NCBI RefSeq assembly: GCF_040144835.1
Contig: NZ_CP151632.1
Span: 2,604,001 to 2,668,000, forward strand
Source of the DNA: Microbacterium sp. LWS13-1.2
GTDB lineage: Bacteria; Actinomycetota; Actinomycetes; Actinomycetales; Microbacteriaceae
Length of the DNA stretch: 64,000 nt
Reading direction: 5' to 3'
This document shows, piece after piece, positions 36,158 through 45,588 of this stretch; positions within the stretch are counted from its first letter, which is position 1; the number at the start of each line of letters is the position of its first letter. Position numbers and translations under genes: made by a program. The notes under the pieces were generated by a model. The model did no database searches. It had not been told where the DNA came from and was given only the letters and a program-made list of their open reading frames with translations.

Positions 36158-37408
36158 TCAGCGCACGCGGCGGCCATGCGCGATGTCGATGAGGCGCGAC
36201 AGCACCTCGCCACCCGAGCGCAGGCCGTTGTGCTCGTGCTCGCTGGTGATCCACGGCGTCACGCCGGGAAGCAGCCGTGCGGTCTCCATCGAGAACTCGA
36301 ACGGCACGTAGAGGTCGTTGGCGTAGACGGCGGCGGCGCCGCGGGCGCCCGATGCAGTGATCGCGTCGGCGTCGTACAGCTGCGGCCAGGCGAACTCGGC
36401 GAGCTCGAGGGTGACGTCGCGCCACGGCTGCAGGCCGGGAACCGTGTCGAGCCACTCGCGGCGGACGTGCTCGCCGGTGAAGAGCGTCGGGTCGTCCCGG
36501 AAGTCGTCGGGCTCGGTGCGCTCGGCCGACCAGTCGGTCGCGTGTCCGTCGGCGTAGCTCGACTCGTGGAACACGTAGTACAGCGGGTTGCGCACATCGA
36601 ACGGCATCGCGGCGGCGAGGTCGTGGCGGAAGGCGTTGGTGTGCGGCTCGAGCTCGAGCAGGCTCCACAGCTTCTGCCACCCCTCGTTCGTCCCGAGCGC
36701 CGAGCCGGCCGAGCGCACCCGCGAGACGGAGGCCACTTCGCCGTCCGGCAGCACGATGGCACCCGCGTCCGCGAGGTCGACGATCCGCCGCATCGCGTCG
36801 CGATGCGCCGGGAATCGCCGGTAGTAGCGCTCGGACGCCTCGCGCATCTTGTCGTAGGTGAGGGCGTACACATCGTCGGGATGACGCCCCACGGCGCTGA
36901 GGCCGCCGGTGATGTACACGTGCTCGAGGGATCCGGCATCCGTGGAGAGATAGGCGAGGGTCGTGAAGCCGCCGAAGGACTGCCCCAGCACGCTCCAGGT
37001 CGAGGCGCCCAGCTCCTCGCGCACCGCCTCGCAGTCCCGCACGATCGCGTCGGCCCGCAAGTGCGTGATGTACTCCGCGAGCTCGCCCGTGCCGCGCTCG
37101 AGGTCGCGGTCCGAGACCGGTGTCGACAGCCCGGTGCCCCGCTGGTCGAGCAGCACCAGACGGTAGTGCTCGAGAGCCTCGTCGAGCCACGACGGCCCCT
37201 GCGGAGAGTGGAAGGCGCGGGGCGCCTCGTGTCCCGGCCCGCCCTGGAGGAACACGAGGTTCGGGAGCTGCTCTCCGCCCTCGCGCGTGACCACGGCGGC
37301 ATGGATGTCGATCGTGCGGGCGTCCGCTGGATCGCCCCACACCAGCGGGACGGTGAGGATGTGGTCGTCGATGGTCAGGTCCTGCATGCGGCGCGTCGTC
37401 ACGGACAT
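36158..37408 (-). CDS. Alpha/beta-fold hydrolase, proline iminopeptidase type
   Basis: A 416-residue enzyme of peptidase family S33. LVFLQGGPGHEAPR is the oxyanion HGGPG-like motif, LLDQRGTGLS the conserved turn, and LGQSFGGFTTLAY carries the nucleophile. The end (SEHEHNGLRSGGEVL) holds the catalytic His region. Substrates are probably N-terminal proline peptides or related amides. ATG 37408 agrees with the start of homology. The neighbour repeats lie on both sides. Confidence 0.9.
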   Translation of the reverse strand: MSVTTRRMQDLTIDDHILTVPLVWGDPADARTIDIHAAVVTREGGEQLPNLVFLQGGPGHEAPRAFHSPQGPSWLDEALEHYRLVLLDQRGTGLSTPVSDRDLERGTGELAEYITHLRADAIVRDCEAVREELGASTWSVLGQSFGGFTTLAYLSTDAGSLEHVYITGGLSAVGRHPDDVYALTYDKMREASERYYRRFPAHRDAMRRIVDLADAGAIVLPDGEVASVSRVRSAGSALGTNEGWQKLWSLLELEPHTNAFRHDLAAAMPFDVRNPLYYVFHESSYADGHATDWSAERTEPDDFRDDPTLFTGEHVRREWLDTVPGLQPWRDVTLELAEFAWPQLYDADAITASGARGAAAVYANDLYVPFEFSMETARLLPGVTPWITSEHEHNGLRSGGEVLSRLIDIAHGRRVR

Positions 37409-37561
37409 GCGTACGAGCGTAGGGGCACTCGCCGACGCCGTGCCTGCGCCGCCGCTCTCGGGGGTCACGACACGCCGCAACGGCGCGGGGGTAAGGACGT
37501 TCTGCGCCTCCTGAAGGAGCGCCGCCCGGCTCGGGGTGCACAGCACGCGGCAACGCGACGC

Positions 37562-37631
37562 CCGGTCGTTGAGCGAGCGAGGAACGTGGCCATTGAGCGA
37601 GCTTGCGAGTCGAAACGCAGGGACGAAACGC
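37562..37631 (+). repeat. Dispersed repeat, two direct copies
   Basis: CCGGTCGTTGAGCGAGCGAG, a copy with CCATTGAGCGAGCTTGCGAG, then GACGAAACGC. The layout matches the cluster at 35949, suggesting a common ancestor unit. Confidence 0.9.
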
Positions 37632-37653
37632 CTCGAGCCTCCGAGCGGACGTC

Positions 37654-38688
37654 TTACGGCGTGTGCGTTTCGTCCCGGTGGTCGAGCATCCTGAGGCCGC
37701 GTGCCGTGACGATGAAGTCGTCGACGTTGCGCAGGTGCTCGCGCACGCTGCGCTCGGCGTCGACGGCGATCGCGCCGGCGTCGGAGGTCGCCGAGACGGC
37801 GACGAGCGCGTCGCCCTGGAGGCGGTGTCCCACCCAGCGGAGGCGGACGCGGTCGATCCGCGCGATGCCGTCGACGTGCGCGAGCGCGTGCTCGGCGCGG
37901 TCGACGAGCTCCGGCTCGACGCCGTCGAGGAGGCGGCGGCAGACGCTGCGCACGGTGCCGATCAGGAGCACGAAGATCGCCGCCGCGATCACGAGACCGA
38001 CGATCGGGTCGGCCAGCGGGAAGCCGAGGAGCACGCCGATGCCGCCCAGCACCACCGCGAGCGAGGTGAAGCCGTCGGTGCGGGCATGCACACCGTCCGC
38101 CACGAGCGCGGCGGACCCGATGCGCTTGCCCACGCGGATGCGATACACGGCGACGATCTCGTTGCCGGCGAACCCGATCACGCCGGCGGCGATCACCCAC
38201 CCGAGGTTGTGAAGCGGCTGCGGGTGCAGCATCCGATCGATCGCCTGCCAGGCCGCCACGATCGCCGAGAGCGCGACGACGAACACGATGAACAGGCCCG
38301 CGAGGTCTTCGGCGCGGCCGAGCCCGTAGGTGTAGCGACGGGATGCCGCGCGCCGGCCGAGCACGAACGCGATCCACAGCGGCACGGCCGTGAGGGCGTC
38401 GGAGAGGTTGTGGACGGTGTCGGCGAGGAGCGCGACCGAGCCGCTGAAGAAGACCACGATCGCCTGCAGCACCGTGGTGGCGAGCAGGATCACGAGGCTG
38501 ATCTTCAGCGCGCGGATGCCCGCGGAGTTCGCCTCCATCGCATCGTCGATCGAATCCGCCGCGTCGTGCGAGTGCGGCACGAACACCTCGTGGAGGAACC
38601 CTCGCAGCCCGCCCGGGTGGGAGTGGTCGTGGTCGCCGTGGTCGTGGTCGTGGTCGTGGTCGTGGTGCTCCGCGGCCTGCGCGCTCAT
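37654..38688 (-). CDS. Cation diffusion facilitator (CDF) metal exporter
   Basis: Zinc/cobalt-type efflux protein of 344 residues. The N-terminus has a His/Asp run (EHHDHDHDHDHGDHDHSH) for metal binding. Six helices contain DTVHNLSDA and DGVHARTDG, the paired HxxxD sites of CDF proteins. The C-terminal domain is at about 250-340. Its ATG overlaps the ArsR stop (ATGA), so metal-dependent derepression by that regulator is expected. Confidence 0.93.
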   Translation of the reverse strand: MSAQAAEHHDHDHDHDHGDHDHSHPGGLRGFLHEVFVPHSHDAADSIDDAMEANSAGIRALKISLVILLATTVLQAIVVFFSGSVALLADTVHNLSDALTAVPLWIAFVLGRRAASRRYTYGLGRAEDLAGLFIVFVVALSAIVAAWQAIDRMLHPQPLHNLGWVIAAGVIGFAGNEIVAVYRIRVGKRIGSAALVADGVHARTDGFTSLAVVLGGIGVLLGFPLADPIVGLVIAAAIFVLLIGTVRSVCRRLLDGVEPELVDRAEHALAHVDGIARIDRVRLRWVGHRLQGDALVAVSATSDAGAIAVDAERSVREHLRNVDDFIVTARGLRMLDHRDETHTP

Positions 38689-39050
38689 TCGGAGCCCTTG
38701 TCGGCGTGGTGGTGGCGGGGCGTGCCGCCGAGCGAGTGCTCGGCCTGGTGGATCGCGTCGGCGACGAGGCGGGAGGCGTGCTCGTTCTCGAGCCGGTAGA
38801 ACACCCGCTGCCCCTCCTGCCGCGTCGAAACGATGCGCGCGAGCCGCAGTTTCGCGAGATGCTGCGACACGGCGGCGGGCGACTTGTCGACGATGTCGGC
38901 GAGGTGGTTCACCGACAGCTCGCCGGCGTCCTGCAGGGCGAGCACGATCCGCACGCGGGTCGCGTCGGCCAGCATGGCGAACACCTCCACCGCGAGTTCG
39001 ACGAAGCTGCTGTCGACCGCGTATCCGCATCCCTGCTTATCTGCACTCAT
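38685..39050 (-). CDS. ArsR/SmtB-family metal-responsive repressor
   Basis: A 121-residue winged-helix repressor: VFAMLADATRVRIVLAL, LSVNHLADIVDKSPAAVSQHLAKLRLARIV (DNA-recognition helix) and GQRVFYRLENEHASRLV. A single N-terminal Cys and a C-terminal HHHADKGSE tail may be metal ligands, as in NmtR/KmtR/CzrA. It is first in the operon with the CDF exporter. A perfect inverted repeat overlaps its start codon. Confidence 0.92.
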   Translation of the reverse strand: MSADKQGCGYAVDSSFVELAVEVFAMLADATRVRIVLALQDAGELSVNHLADIVDKSPAAVSQHLAKLRLARIVSTRQEGQRVFYRLENEHASRLVADAIHQAEHSLGGTPRHHHADKGSE

Positions 39051-39059
39051 ACGCAGATA
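39038..39059. promoter_or_regulatory. Candidate ArsR operator over the start codon
   Basis: TATCTGC (39038-39044) and GCAGATA (39053-39059) are perfect 7-bp inverted arms around an 8-base spacer that contains the start codon. The site suggests autoregulation with a very short leader. Confidence 0.65.
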
Positions 39060-39279
39060 CTACGTCCATCGGCTCGCAACCGCACACGAGCAGCGGTCCG
39101 GCGTGAGCCGGGGGCAGGCGAAGCTCGCGGGCAAGACTCGCGCTCGGCAGGCAAGACCCTCACCCCCACCGGGACAGGGCATGCGCGGCGAGGCCGCGGG
39201 CGCCGTCCCACGGCTCGACGGGATTCCTCGGTCTCGGCGAAACCGGGACTCCCACGCGCCGCTGCACCGCAGGCCGGAC

Positions 39280-40809
39280 TCAGCCGCCGGCGCTGCGCCG
39301 CTCGCGGTCGGACGCGCGCAGACGCCGGCGCCGACGACGCGGCGGAGTCGGCGTCGCCGTCTGCGCGGCGGTCGGCAGCACGATGGGCTGCGTGACCACG
39401 GCGTCCACGACCATCGAGCCGTCGGTGGGACCGATGACGGCGATGGGCGTGGTCGGCGTCGCGACCATCGGAGTGATCGGAGCCGATGCCAGCTGCCGGT
39501 GGGAGTGGATGTACGCGGGAACGAGCACGACGACGGCCCCGAGCCAGGCGAGCGGGTTGCTGGCCGCGACGCCGATGAAGCCGAAGATGCCGCCGAGCAC
39601 GACCGCCGCGCCGACGCGCATGAAGAGCTCGATCACGCCGGTCACCGTCGGGATGAGCGTGTGGCCGAGACCCTGCAGTGCACCGCGCAGGACGAACAGG
39701 ATGCCGAGGATCCAGTAGCTCGCCCCGTTGATCGCGAGCATCTGCGCGGCGAGGTCGACGACCTCGTCCGCCTCCTGGCCGACGAACAGCTGCACCAGCG
39801 CGGCGCCGAAGGCGATGAGGAGGACGCCGAGCACGATCGCGGCCGCCACCGACATCCACGTCGCCTGGGTGACGCCGCGGCGGATGCGGTCGGGCCGGCC
39901 GCCGCCGTGGTTCTGAGCGACGAACATCGACACGGCGAGGCCGAGCGACTGCAGGAGGGCGACGGCGAGGCCGTCCACGCGGGATGCCGCGGTGTAGGCC
40001 GCGACCGCGTCGGCGCCCAGCTCGTTGAGGGCGACCTGCACCGACAGCGTCCCGATCGCGATGATCGAGGCCTGGAAGCCCATCGGCAGGCCGAGGCGCA
40101 GGTGCTCGGCAAGCTCTGCGCGGCTCACGCGCCAGTCTTCGCGGCGGACGTGGAGCACCGGCATCCGTCGACGGACGAACTCGAGGCACAGCAGCACCGA
40201 GATCGCCTGCGAGACGACGGTGGCGACGGCGGCGCCGCCGACACCCCAGCCGAACGTGCCGACCATGAGGATGACCAGCACGACGTTGAGAGCGCAGGCC
40301 AGCGCGAGGAAGACGAGCGGCGTGCGGGAGTCGCCGATGGCGCGGATGATCGCCGACAGGTAGTTAAAGAACATCATCGCGCCGGCGCCGAGGAAGCTGA
40401 TCTGCGCGAAGACGACCGCATCGTCCATGAGCTCGGGCGGCGTCTGCAGCAGCACGAGCAGCGGCCCCGCCAGGAGGGGCGCGCCGACGGTGAGCAGCAG
40501 CGTGCACGCGCCGGTGAGGATGGTGCCTGCCGCGACCGACCGGCGCACGGCCGCATAGTCGCGAGCGCCGAACGCCTGCGCCGTGGGAATGGCGAAGCCC
40601 GACGTCAGACCCCACGCGAACCCGAGCAGCAGGAACAGCATGCTGCCCGTCGCACCCACCGCGGCGAGCGCATCGACGCCGAGATGGCGTCCGACGACGA
40701 TCGCATCGACGAACTGGTACAGCTGCTGGACGACGTTGCCGATGAGCAGCGGGACAGCGAACACGACGATGACGCGCCAAGGGCGGCCCGTCGTCAGGGC
40801 GGTGGTCAT
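39280..40809 (-). CDS. MATE-family efflux transporter
   Basis: Cation-coupled multidrug exporter of 509 residues with 12 helices. Helix 1 has PLLIGNVVQQLYQFVDAIVVGRHLG, a MATE hallmark; a symmetric second half begins at about residue 235. The last 60 residues form a Pro/Thr/Arg-rich cytoplasmic tail (PTPPRRRRRRLRASD). It starts at ATG 40809. The 215-bp spacer downstream to the ArsR gene and the 219-bp spacer upstream contain nothing I can assign. Confidence 0.92.
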   Translation of the reverse strand: MTTALTTGRPWRVIVVFAVPLLIGNVVQQLYQFVDAIVVGRHLGVDALAAVGATGSMLFLLLGFAWGLTSGFAIPTAQAFGARDYAAVRRSVAAGTILTGACTLLLTVGAPLLAGPLLVLLQTPPELMDDAVVFAQISFLGAGAMMFFNYLSAIIRAIGDSRTPLVFLALACALNVVLVILMVGTFGWGVGGAAVATVVSQAISVLLCLEFVRRRMPVLHVRREDWRVSRAELAEHLRLGLPMGFQASIIAIGTLSVQVALNELGADAVAAYTAASRVDGLAVALLQSLGLAVSMFVAQNHGGGRPDRIRRGVTQATWMSVAAAIVLGVLLIAFGAALVQLFVGQEADEVVDLAAQMLAINGASYWILGILFVLRGALQGLGHTLIPTVTGVIELFMRVGAAVVLGGIFGFIGVAASNPLAWLGAVVVLVPAYIHSHRQLASAPITPMVATPTTPIAVIGPTDGSMVVDAVVTQPIVLPTAAQTATPTPPRRRRRRLRASDRERRSAGG

Positions 40810-41028
40810 GAGGCGGCTCTCGAAGGAGAAGGCGAGGAGAGGGAAGGATGCCGCACCAGCAGGCGACGGGCGACAGTCGACCAGTGTATCGAATCGATTC
40901 GGGAAGTCACCAACCTCGGGGGAGGAATTCGTCGCGATCCGCCTCCGTCGTCGGTCCTCCTCCGGCGAGCCGGGGCGCGTGCCCAGCGGGTCGGCGGGCG
41001 GAGTGGCGAGCGAGCCGCGTGCGCGGAC

Positions 41029-42279
41029 TCAGTCCGAGTCGGGAAGGATGCGCATCTCACGGAGGGGCGGCGAGAGGACCGCGATGAGCGCGGCGACAGC
41101 GAAGACGACCATCACGGCGACGAGCGTCCACTGGTCCCCGACGAGGCCGAGCGCCGCACCTCCGGCGAGGGCGCCGAGCGCCGCCGCGGTCCGGTTGGCC
41201 GAGCGCGTGTTCGCATTGACGCGTCCGAGCAGGGCATCGGGAGTCACCGCCTGCCGGAGCCCCATCTCGTTCGCGTTCTCGACACCGGCCGCGAGCCCGT
41301 GAATTGCGAGCGCCATATAGAGGAGTACCGGTCCCGCGGACAGCCACGCCGTCGCCGCGACCAGCAGCCAGGCGATCGGATAGGCCGCGCGGGCGACGAT
41401 GATCGCCGGCCCGGTGCCCAGCCACGACCCGAATCTCGCCGCGAAGGTCGCGCCGAGCAGAGCCGCCGATCCCGACACGGCCAGCAGCAGTCCGAAGGTG
41501 AACGCGGTGAAGCCGAGCGACCGCAGCGCCAGGAGTGAGAGCACGGTGAACGCGATGCCGTTCGCGAAGAACCAGACGTGCGTCGACACCGCGAGCGGGG
41601 CGAGCGTCGGGTGCGCGTACGCCCAGCGCAGCCCCTCCCGGATCTCGCGCAGGAGATTGCGGTCGGGGCGGCGCTCGCGAGGCTCGTCCACGCGGATGCT
41701 CCCGTTTAGCAGCGCATCGACGAGGTAGCTGACCGCGTCGACCAGAAGCGCGATGGGAGCGCCCAGCAAGCCGACGAGCCCGCCGCCCAGTGCCGGCCCC
41801 ACGGTCTGGGCTGCGGCATCCGTCTGATCCAGGCGCGCATTCGCCACCACCAGTCGCGACCGCGGCACGAGCCGGGGCAGGAACGACTGCGTCGCCGCGA
41901 ACCCGAACACCGAGAACGAGCCGAACAGCAGCAGGAGCACCACGAGCATCCAGATCTCGAGCATGCCGGTCAGCCAGAGCACCGGGATCGCGCCGAGCGA
42001 CACCGCCCGGCCGATGCTGGACCAGACGAGGATCGGCTTGCGGCGCCAGCGATCCGTGTACGCGCCGGCGATCAGCCCGAGAACGGCGTACGGCACGAAC
42101 TGCGCCGCGTTGACGATGCCGACCTCCGCCGGCGTCGCCGCGAGCAGCTGCACCACGAGCACCGGCATCGCGACGGCCGAGACGGCGGTCCCGAACGAGC
42201 TGATCGCGGCCGCCGCCCAGTAACGGGCGAACGACGACCGGGGGACGTGGCCGGGTGCACCCCGGTCCTCGTCGGGCAT
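41029..42279 (-). CDS. MFS transporter, MFS_3 (EntS-like) type
   Basis: A 416-residue exporter with 12 helices. AYTDRWRRKPILVWSSIGRAVSLGAIPVLWL is motif A and helix 3-4 of the EntS/MFS_3 group. VVANARLDQTDAAAQTVGPALGGGLVG and LRQAVTPDALLGRVNANTRSANRTAAALGALAGG are equally typical. The ATG at 42279 is preferred; a GTG at 42285 is possible. EntS relatives export siderophores, but no siderophore genes are here. Confidence 0.88.
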   Translation of the reverse strand: MPDEDRGAPGHVPRSSFARYWAAAAISSFGTAVSAVAMPVLVVQLLAATPAEVGIVNAAQFVPYAVLGLIAGAYTDRWRRKPILVWSSIGRAVSLGAIPVLWLTGMLEIWMLVVLLLLFGSFSVFGFAATQSFLPRLVPRSRLVVANARLDQTDAAAQTVGPALGGGLVGLLGAPIALLVDAVSYLVDALLNGSIRVDEPRERRPDRNLLREIREGLRWAYAHPTLAPLAVSTHVWFFANGIAFTVLSLLALRSLGFTAFTFGLLLAVSGSAALLGATFAARFGSWLGTGPAIIVARAAYPIAWLLVAATAWLSAGPVLLYMALAIHGLAAGVENANEMGLRQAVTPDALLGRVNANTRSANRTAAALGALAGGAALGLVGDQWTLVAVMVVFAVAALIAVLSPPLREMRILPDSD

Positions 42280-42304
42280 GCTCACGATGCCGGGCCGCGC
42301 GTCG

Positions 42305-43540
42305 TCATCCCATCCACGACGTGCGACCGAAGCGCTCCCAGCGCTCGACGACGCGCGAGCCGGCATCCGTACCCGGCTCATAGACCGCGCGCCCCTCGAT
42401 GAACACGCGCTGCACGCGCGAGTCGACGGCGAGCGGGTCGCCCGACCACACGACCACGTCGCCGTCCCGGCCGGGCTCGAGAGCGCCGACGCGTTCGTTC
42501 AGACGGAGGATGTCGGCCGGATTGGTCGTCAGCGCCTCCAGCGCCGTCTCGGCGGGGAGGCCCTCACGCACCGCCAGGATCGCCTGCAGGCGGATCTGGT
42601 CGATGGGCACCACGGGGTGGTCGGTCGTGATGGCGACCTTGACACCCGCCTCGGCGATGAGGGCGAGGTTGCCGATGGCGCGGTCGCGCAGCTCCACCTT
42701 GGAGCGCGAGGTCAGCAGCGGCCCGAAGATCACCGGGATCTGCTTCTCTGCGAGGACATCGGCGATCTTGTGCGCCTCGGTGCCGTGGTTGACGATCAGG
42801 CGGTAGCCGAACTCCTCCGACAGCCGGATCGCCGTGGCGATGTCGTCATGACGATGGCAGTGCTGATCCCAGAGGAGGTCGCCCGCGAGCACTGCGGCGA
42901 GCGTCTCCTTGCCCAGGTCTCGCTCGAACGGCTCGTCCTTGTCGACGGCCGAGGTGCGCTTGTCGGCGTAGTTCTGCGCAGCGACGAACGCGTCGCGGAG
43001 GACGGATGCCACGCCCAGCCGCGTCGACGGCGTCTGCTTCCGGTCGCCGTACACGCGCTTGGGGTTCTCACCGAGCGCCGCCTTCACCGACACGTCGGTG
43101 GCGAGGACCTGCTCGTCGACGGTGCGGCCGCCCCACGTCTTGATGGCGACCGTCCGGCCGCCGATGGGGTTGCCCGACCCGGGCTTGATGACGGCCGTCG
43201 TCACACCACCGCGCAGCGCGTCGCGGAAGCCGACCTCCTCGATGTCGATGCCGTCGAGAGCGCGGAACCGTGCCCCGTTCGGGTCGGTCATCTCATTCGT
43301 GTCGTTGCCCGACCATCCCTCGCCGTCCTCGTGGACGCCGAGGTGGCCGTGGGACTCGACGAATCCGGGGACGACCCAACTGCCCGTCGCGTCGATCACT
43401 TCGGCGCCGGCGGGCACCGCCGTGTCCGCCCCGCCGAAGGCGGTGATGACGCCGTCGGTGACGACGAGGGTGCCGTTCGGGATGGGGTCAGAGCTGACAG
43501 GGACGACGTAGCCGCCGGTCACGGCGAGGATGCGAGCCAT
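42305..43540 (-). CDS. Amidohydrolase (imidazolonepropionase-like)
   Basis: Metal-dependent hydrolase of 411 residues. VVPGFVESHGHLGVHEDGE carries the HxH site; HRHDD, VNHGTEAHK and TTDHPVVP provide the other metal ligands in order. GRDGDVVVWSGDPLAVDSRVQRVFIEGRAVYEPG closes the composite domain. The family includes imidazolonepropionase and related deaminases; the substrate is unknown. It lies 25 bp upstream of the MFS gene, so the two may form an operon. Confidence 0.88.
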   Translation of the reverse strand: MARILAVTGGYVVPVSSDPIPNGTLVVTDGVITAFGGADTAVPAGAEVIDATGSWVVPGFVESHGHLGVHEDGEGWSGNDTNEMTDPNGARFRALDGIDIEEVGFRDALRGGVTTAVIKPGSGNPIGGRTVAIKTWGGRTVDEQVLATDVSVKAALGENPKRVYGDRKQTPSTRLGVASVLRDAFVAAQNYADKRTSAVDKDEPFERDLGKETLAAVLAGDLLWDQHCHRHDDIATAIRLSEEFGYRLIVNHGTEAHKIADVLAEKQIPVIFGPLLTSRSKVELRDRAIGNLALIAEAGVKVAITTDHPVVPIDQIRLQAILAVREGLPAETALEALTTNPADILRLNERVGALEPGRDGDVVVWSGDPLAVDSRVQRVFIEGRAVYEPGTDAGSRVVERWERFGRTSWMG

Positions 43541-43805
43541 GCTCTCCAACCTACGCGGGGCCGGAGGACTCACCCGGCGGGCGGACCGTCCAGCACCGTG
43601 GGCACGTACTCGGGTGGATGCCTCGGACACGGGGGTGATCGCTGGCTGGACGTGACGGAACCCCGGTGGTGGACGCTCAGAGGATCGTGGTCAGGGTCCC
43701 GCCCACGGATGACATCCGCTCCGACGAGGGCTGGGCGCCCGACTCGGCAGGAACACCGTCCGCCTTGGGGGCGGTGCCTTCCGGCCGCCCTCGGCGGGCT
43801 GGGCA

Positions 43806-44579
43806 CTACGCGAACATCTGGCGCAACACATCGAGGTCGCCGGCGTCGAGCGCCTGCGCGATCACCTGGGCCTCAGCCGGATCGGGGAACAGACCGGACA
43901 GTTCGTCCGCGAAGATCGCGCGCATCCGGTCGAGGTCGCCCGCGTGGGCCGCGGCGCTCATCGCCTCGACGGCGAGCTGGTAGGGGATCTGCTGGTATCC
44001 GGCGGGCGTGGTCACCGGGTTGTAGTACGGCACCCACGGGATCGAACTGTCCGGGTGGAGCAGCAGCACCTCGCCGGGCTGGATCGTGCGAGTGTGGTTG
44101 AGCATCGCGATCGTCAGCGCGTTCGCGATGCAGAACCGGTCCCCGATAGCAAACAGCGCGTCACCCGCCGCGACCGTGTAGGTCTTGATCCGACCCTCGT
44201 CGTCCAGGCCCACGGTGCCCGCGGCGAGGTCGCGTGCGCCCCGGTCCACCAGGTCGCCGCTGATGCTCGCGCTCGTTCCGCCGACGTGGAGCCAGGCCGG
44301 TTCCTCGCACCCGGCAGGACTACCCTTCGGGATCGCGGTGCCGTTTCCGACGTACACGTACCCGTCGCCCAGCTCGTCGATCATCTCCTCGCCGATCGCG
44401 CCATCCTCCGCGGATGCGGGCTCGACGGTCGGCTCCTCGGTCGGCTCCTCGGTCGGCTGGAAGATCACCCAGGAGGACAGCGCCCCGTGCACCGACGCGA
44501 CGGCAGGTGCCGCGAGGGCCACCAAGCCGCCGACGATGAGCACGGCGACGCCCGTGGTGACCTTGGCGGCGAGGTTCAT
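43806..44579 (-). CDS. Membrane-anchored LysM-like protein
   Basis: The 257 residues start with a helix (about 5-33) that may be an uncleaved anchor or signal peptide. An acidic Pro/Glu/Thr linker follows (PTEEPTEEPTVEP). A LysM-like module at about 130-175 (KTYTVAAGDALFAIGDRFCIANALTIAMLNHT, then GEVLLLHP) suggests peptidoglycan binding. The C-terminal 70 residues are helical. The 265-bp spacer downstream to the amidohydrolase has no recognisable feature. Confidence 0.75.
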   Translation of the reverse strand: MNLAAKVTTGVAVLIVGGLVALAAPAVASVHGALSSWVIFQPTEEPTEEPTVEPASAEDGAIGEEMIDELGDGYVYVGNGTAIPKGSPAGCEEPAWLHVGGTSASISGDLVDRGARDLAAGTVGLDDEGRIKTYTVAAGDALFAIGDRFCIANALTIAMLNHTRTIQPGEVLLLHPDSSIPWVPYYNPVTTPAGYQQIPYQLAVEAMSAAAHAGDLDRMRAIFADELSGLFPDPAEAQVIAQALDAGDLDVLRQMFA

Positions 44580-44682
44580 GTGATGAACCTACTGGGACGA
44601 GATGTCGCGAGGCCATGGTCGCGGCGCGGATCCGACGGGCGTCCGGGCTCCGCTCGCAGGCGCACGGCGCCGCCGAGCGCCG

Positions 44683-45357
44683 CTAGGCGGAGGCTCTCAG
44701 GGGCTCGAGGGCGGCGAGGATGAGGTCGAGGCCGAAGGTGAACTGCTCCGCAGGGTCGAAGCCGGCGGCGACGAGCGCCGCCGCGGACTCGTTGAGGTAG
44801 GGGAACTCGTCAGGAGGAAGCTGCGGCAGGTAGACGTCCTCGGCCATGTCCGCGAACTCATCGGCGGTGCCGAACGGCAGGCTGGCTTCCTGCAGTGCGA
44901 AGCCGTAGACGTAACTGTCGAGCAACCAGTTGGCATGCGTCGCCATCAAGACCGGGAAGCCAGCTCTCCGCAGGCAGGCGGTGACCGCTTCGTGGTGGCG
45001 GAGGTTCGCGGGCCCCGGCGACGTCCGCGACTCCATCAGGACGATCGCCCACGGGTGGCGTGCGAGAACCTGTCGGGCGGATACCGCCCGCCGTCGCATC
45101 GCCGACTGCCAGTCGGTCTCTACGGGTGGGAGTTCGATCTCCTCGAACACGATGTCCGTCATCGCGTCCAGCAGCTCATCCTTGCTCGCCACGTAGTGGT
45201 AGAGCGACATCGCGCCCGCACCGAGCGCGCCGGCCAGCCGGCGCATGCTCAGCCCGTCGACGCCCTCGTGGTCTGCGATCCGGACCGCCTCGATCACCAC
45301 CCGCTGCTTGCTCAGGCCCGCGTCCGACGCGACCTGGCGTTGTTCCCTCGCAGGCAT
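44683..45357 (-). CDS. TetR-family repressor with TetR_C-type effector domain
   Basis: A 224-residue regulator. The HTH is VVIEAVRIADHEGVDGLSMRRLAGALGAGAMSLYHYVASKDELLDAM (20-66). The effector half resembles TetR class C domains (HPWAIVLMESRTSPGPANLRHHEAV). It is divergent from the DUF6326 gene at 45589; three matching palindromes sit in the intervening promoter, and the nearest lies 35 bp from its own start, so autoregulation is likely. Confidence 0.92.
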   Translation of the reverse strand: MPAREQRQVASDAGLSKQRVVIEAVRIADHEGVDGLSMRRLAGALGAGAMSLYHYVASKDELLDAMTDIVFEEIELPPVETDWQSAMRRRAVSARQVLARHPWAIVLMESRTSPGPANLRHHEAVTACLRRAGFPVLMATHANWLLDSYVYGFALQEASLPFGTADEFADMAEDVYLPQLPPDEFPYLNESAAALVAAGFDPAEQFTFGLDLILAALEPLRASA

Positions 45358-45382
45358 GGGTCTCCTCGCTCGCTCGAACGGC

Positions 45383-45435
45383 TTGACAATCGTACAGTGT
45401 ACGCCGCATAGTACGGTGTACGACGTACGGTGTAC
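45383..45435 (+). promoter_or_regulatory. Promoter with three TetR operator copies
   Basis: TTGACA (45383-45388) and CATAGT (45407-45412) are 18 bp apart. The 11-bp palindrome GTAC-RGT-GTAC occurs at 45392-45402, 45411-45421 and 45425-45435. The first copy lies inside the -35/-10 spacer and the second overlaps the -10 box, so bound repressor would block polymerase. Confidence 0.85.
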
Positions 45436-45588
45436 GAAGCAGCGCTACGTCGGGGCCGGTCACACACGAGGGAAGGTCGTCGTCACCGTTTGAGGACAGC
45501 ACCGACGAGAACGACCCGACCGTGCGCACGCACGCCCATACCTGCCGCCACTGCGGCGGACGGACCGCTCCTCTCGAAAGAAGAACCG

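Noticed and set aside
33517..36213. Minus-strand open frame of 898 codons
   Set aside because: It is antisense to the phosphodiesterase fusion and runs through the repeat cluster. High GC keeps the frame open.
38833..41538. Plus-strand open frame of 901 codons
   Set aside because: It is antisense to the MATE gene and parts of ArsR and MFS genes; the composition is Arg/Asp/Glu-rich with no motif.
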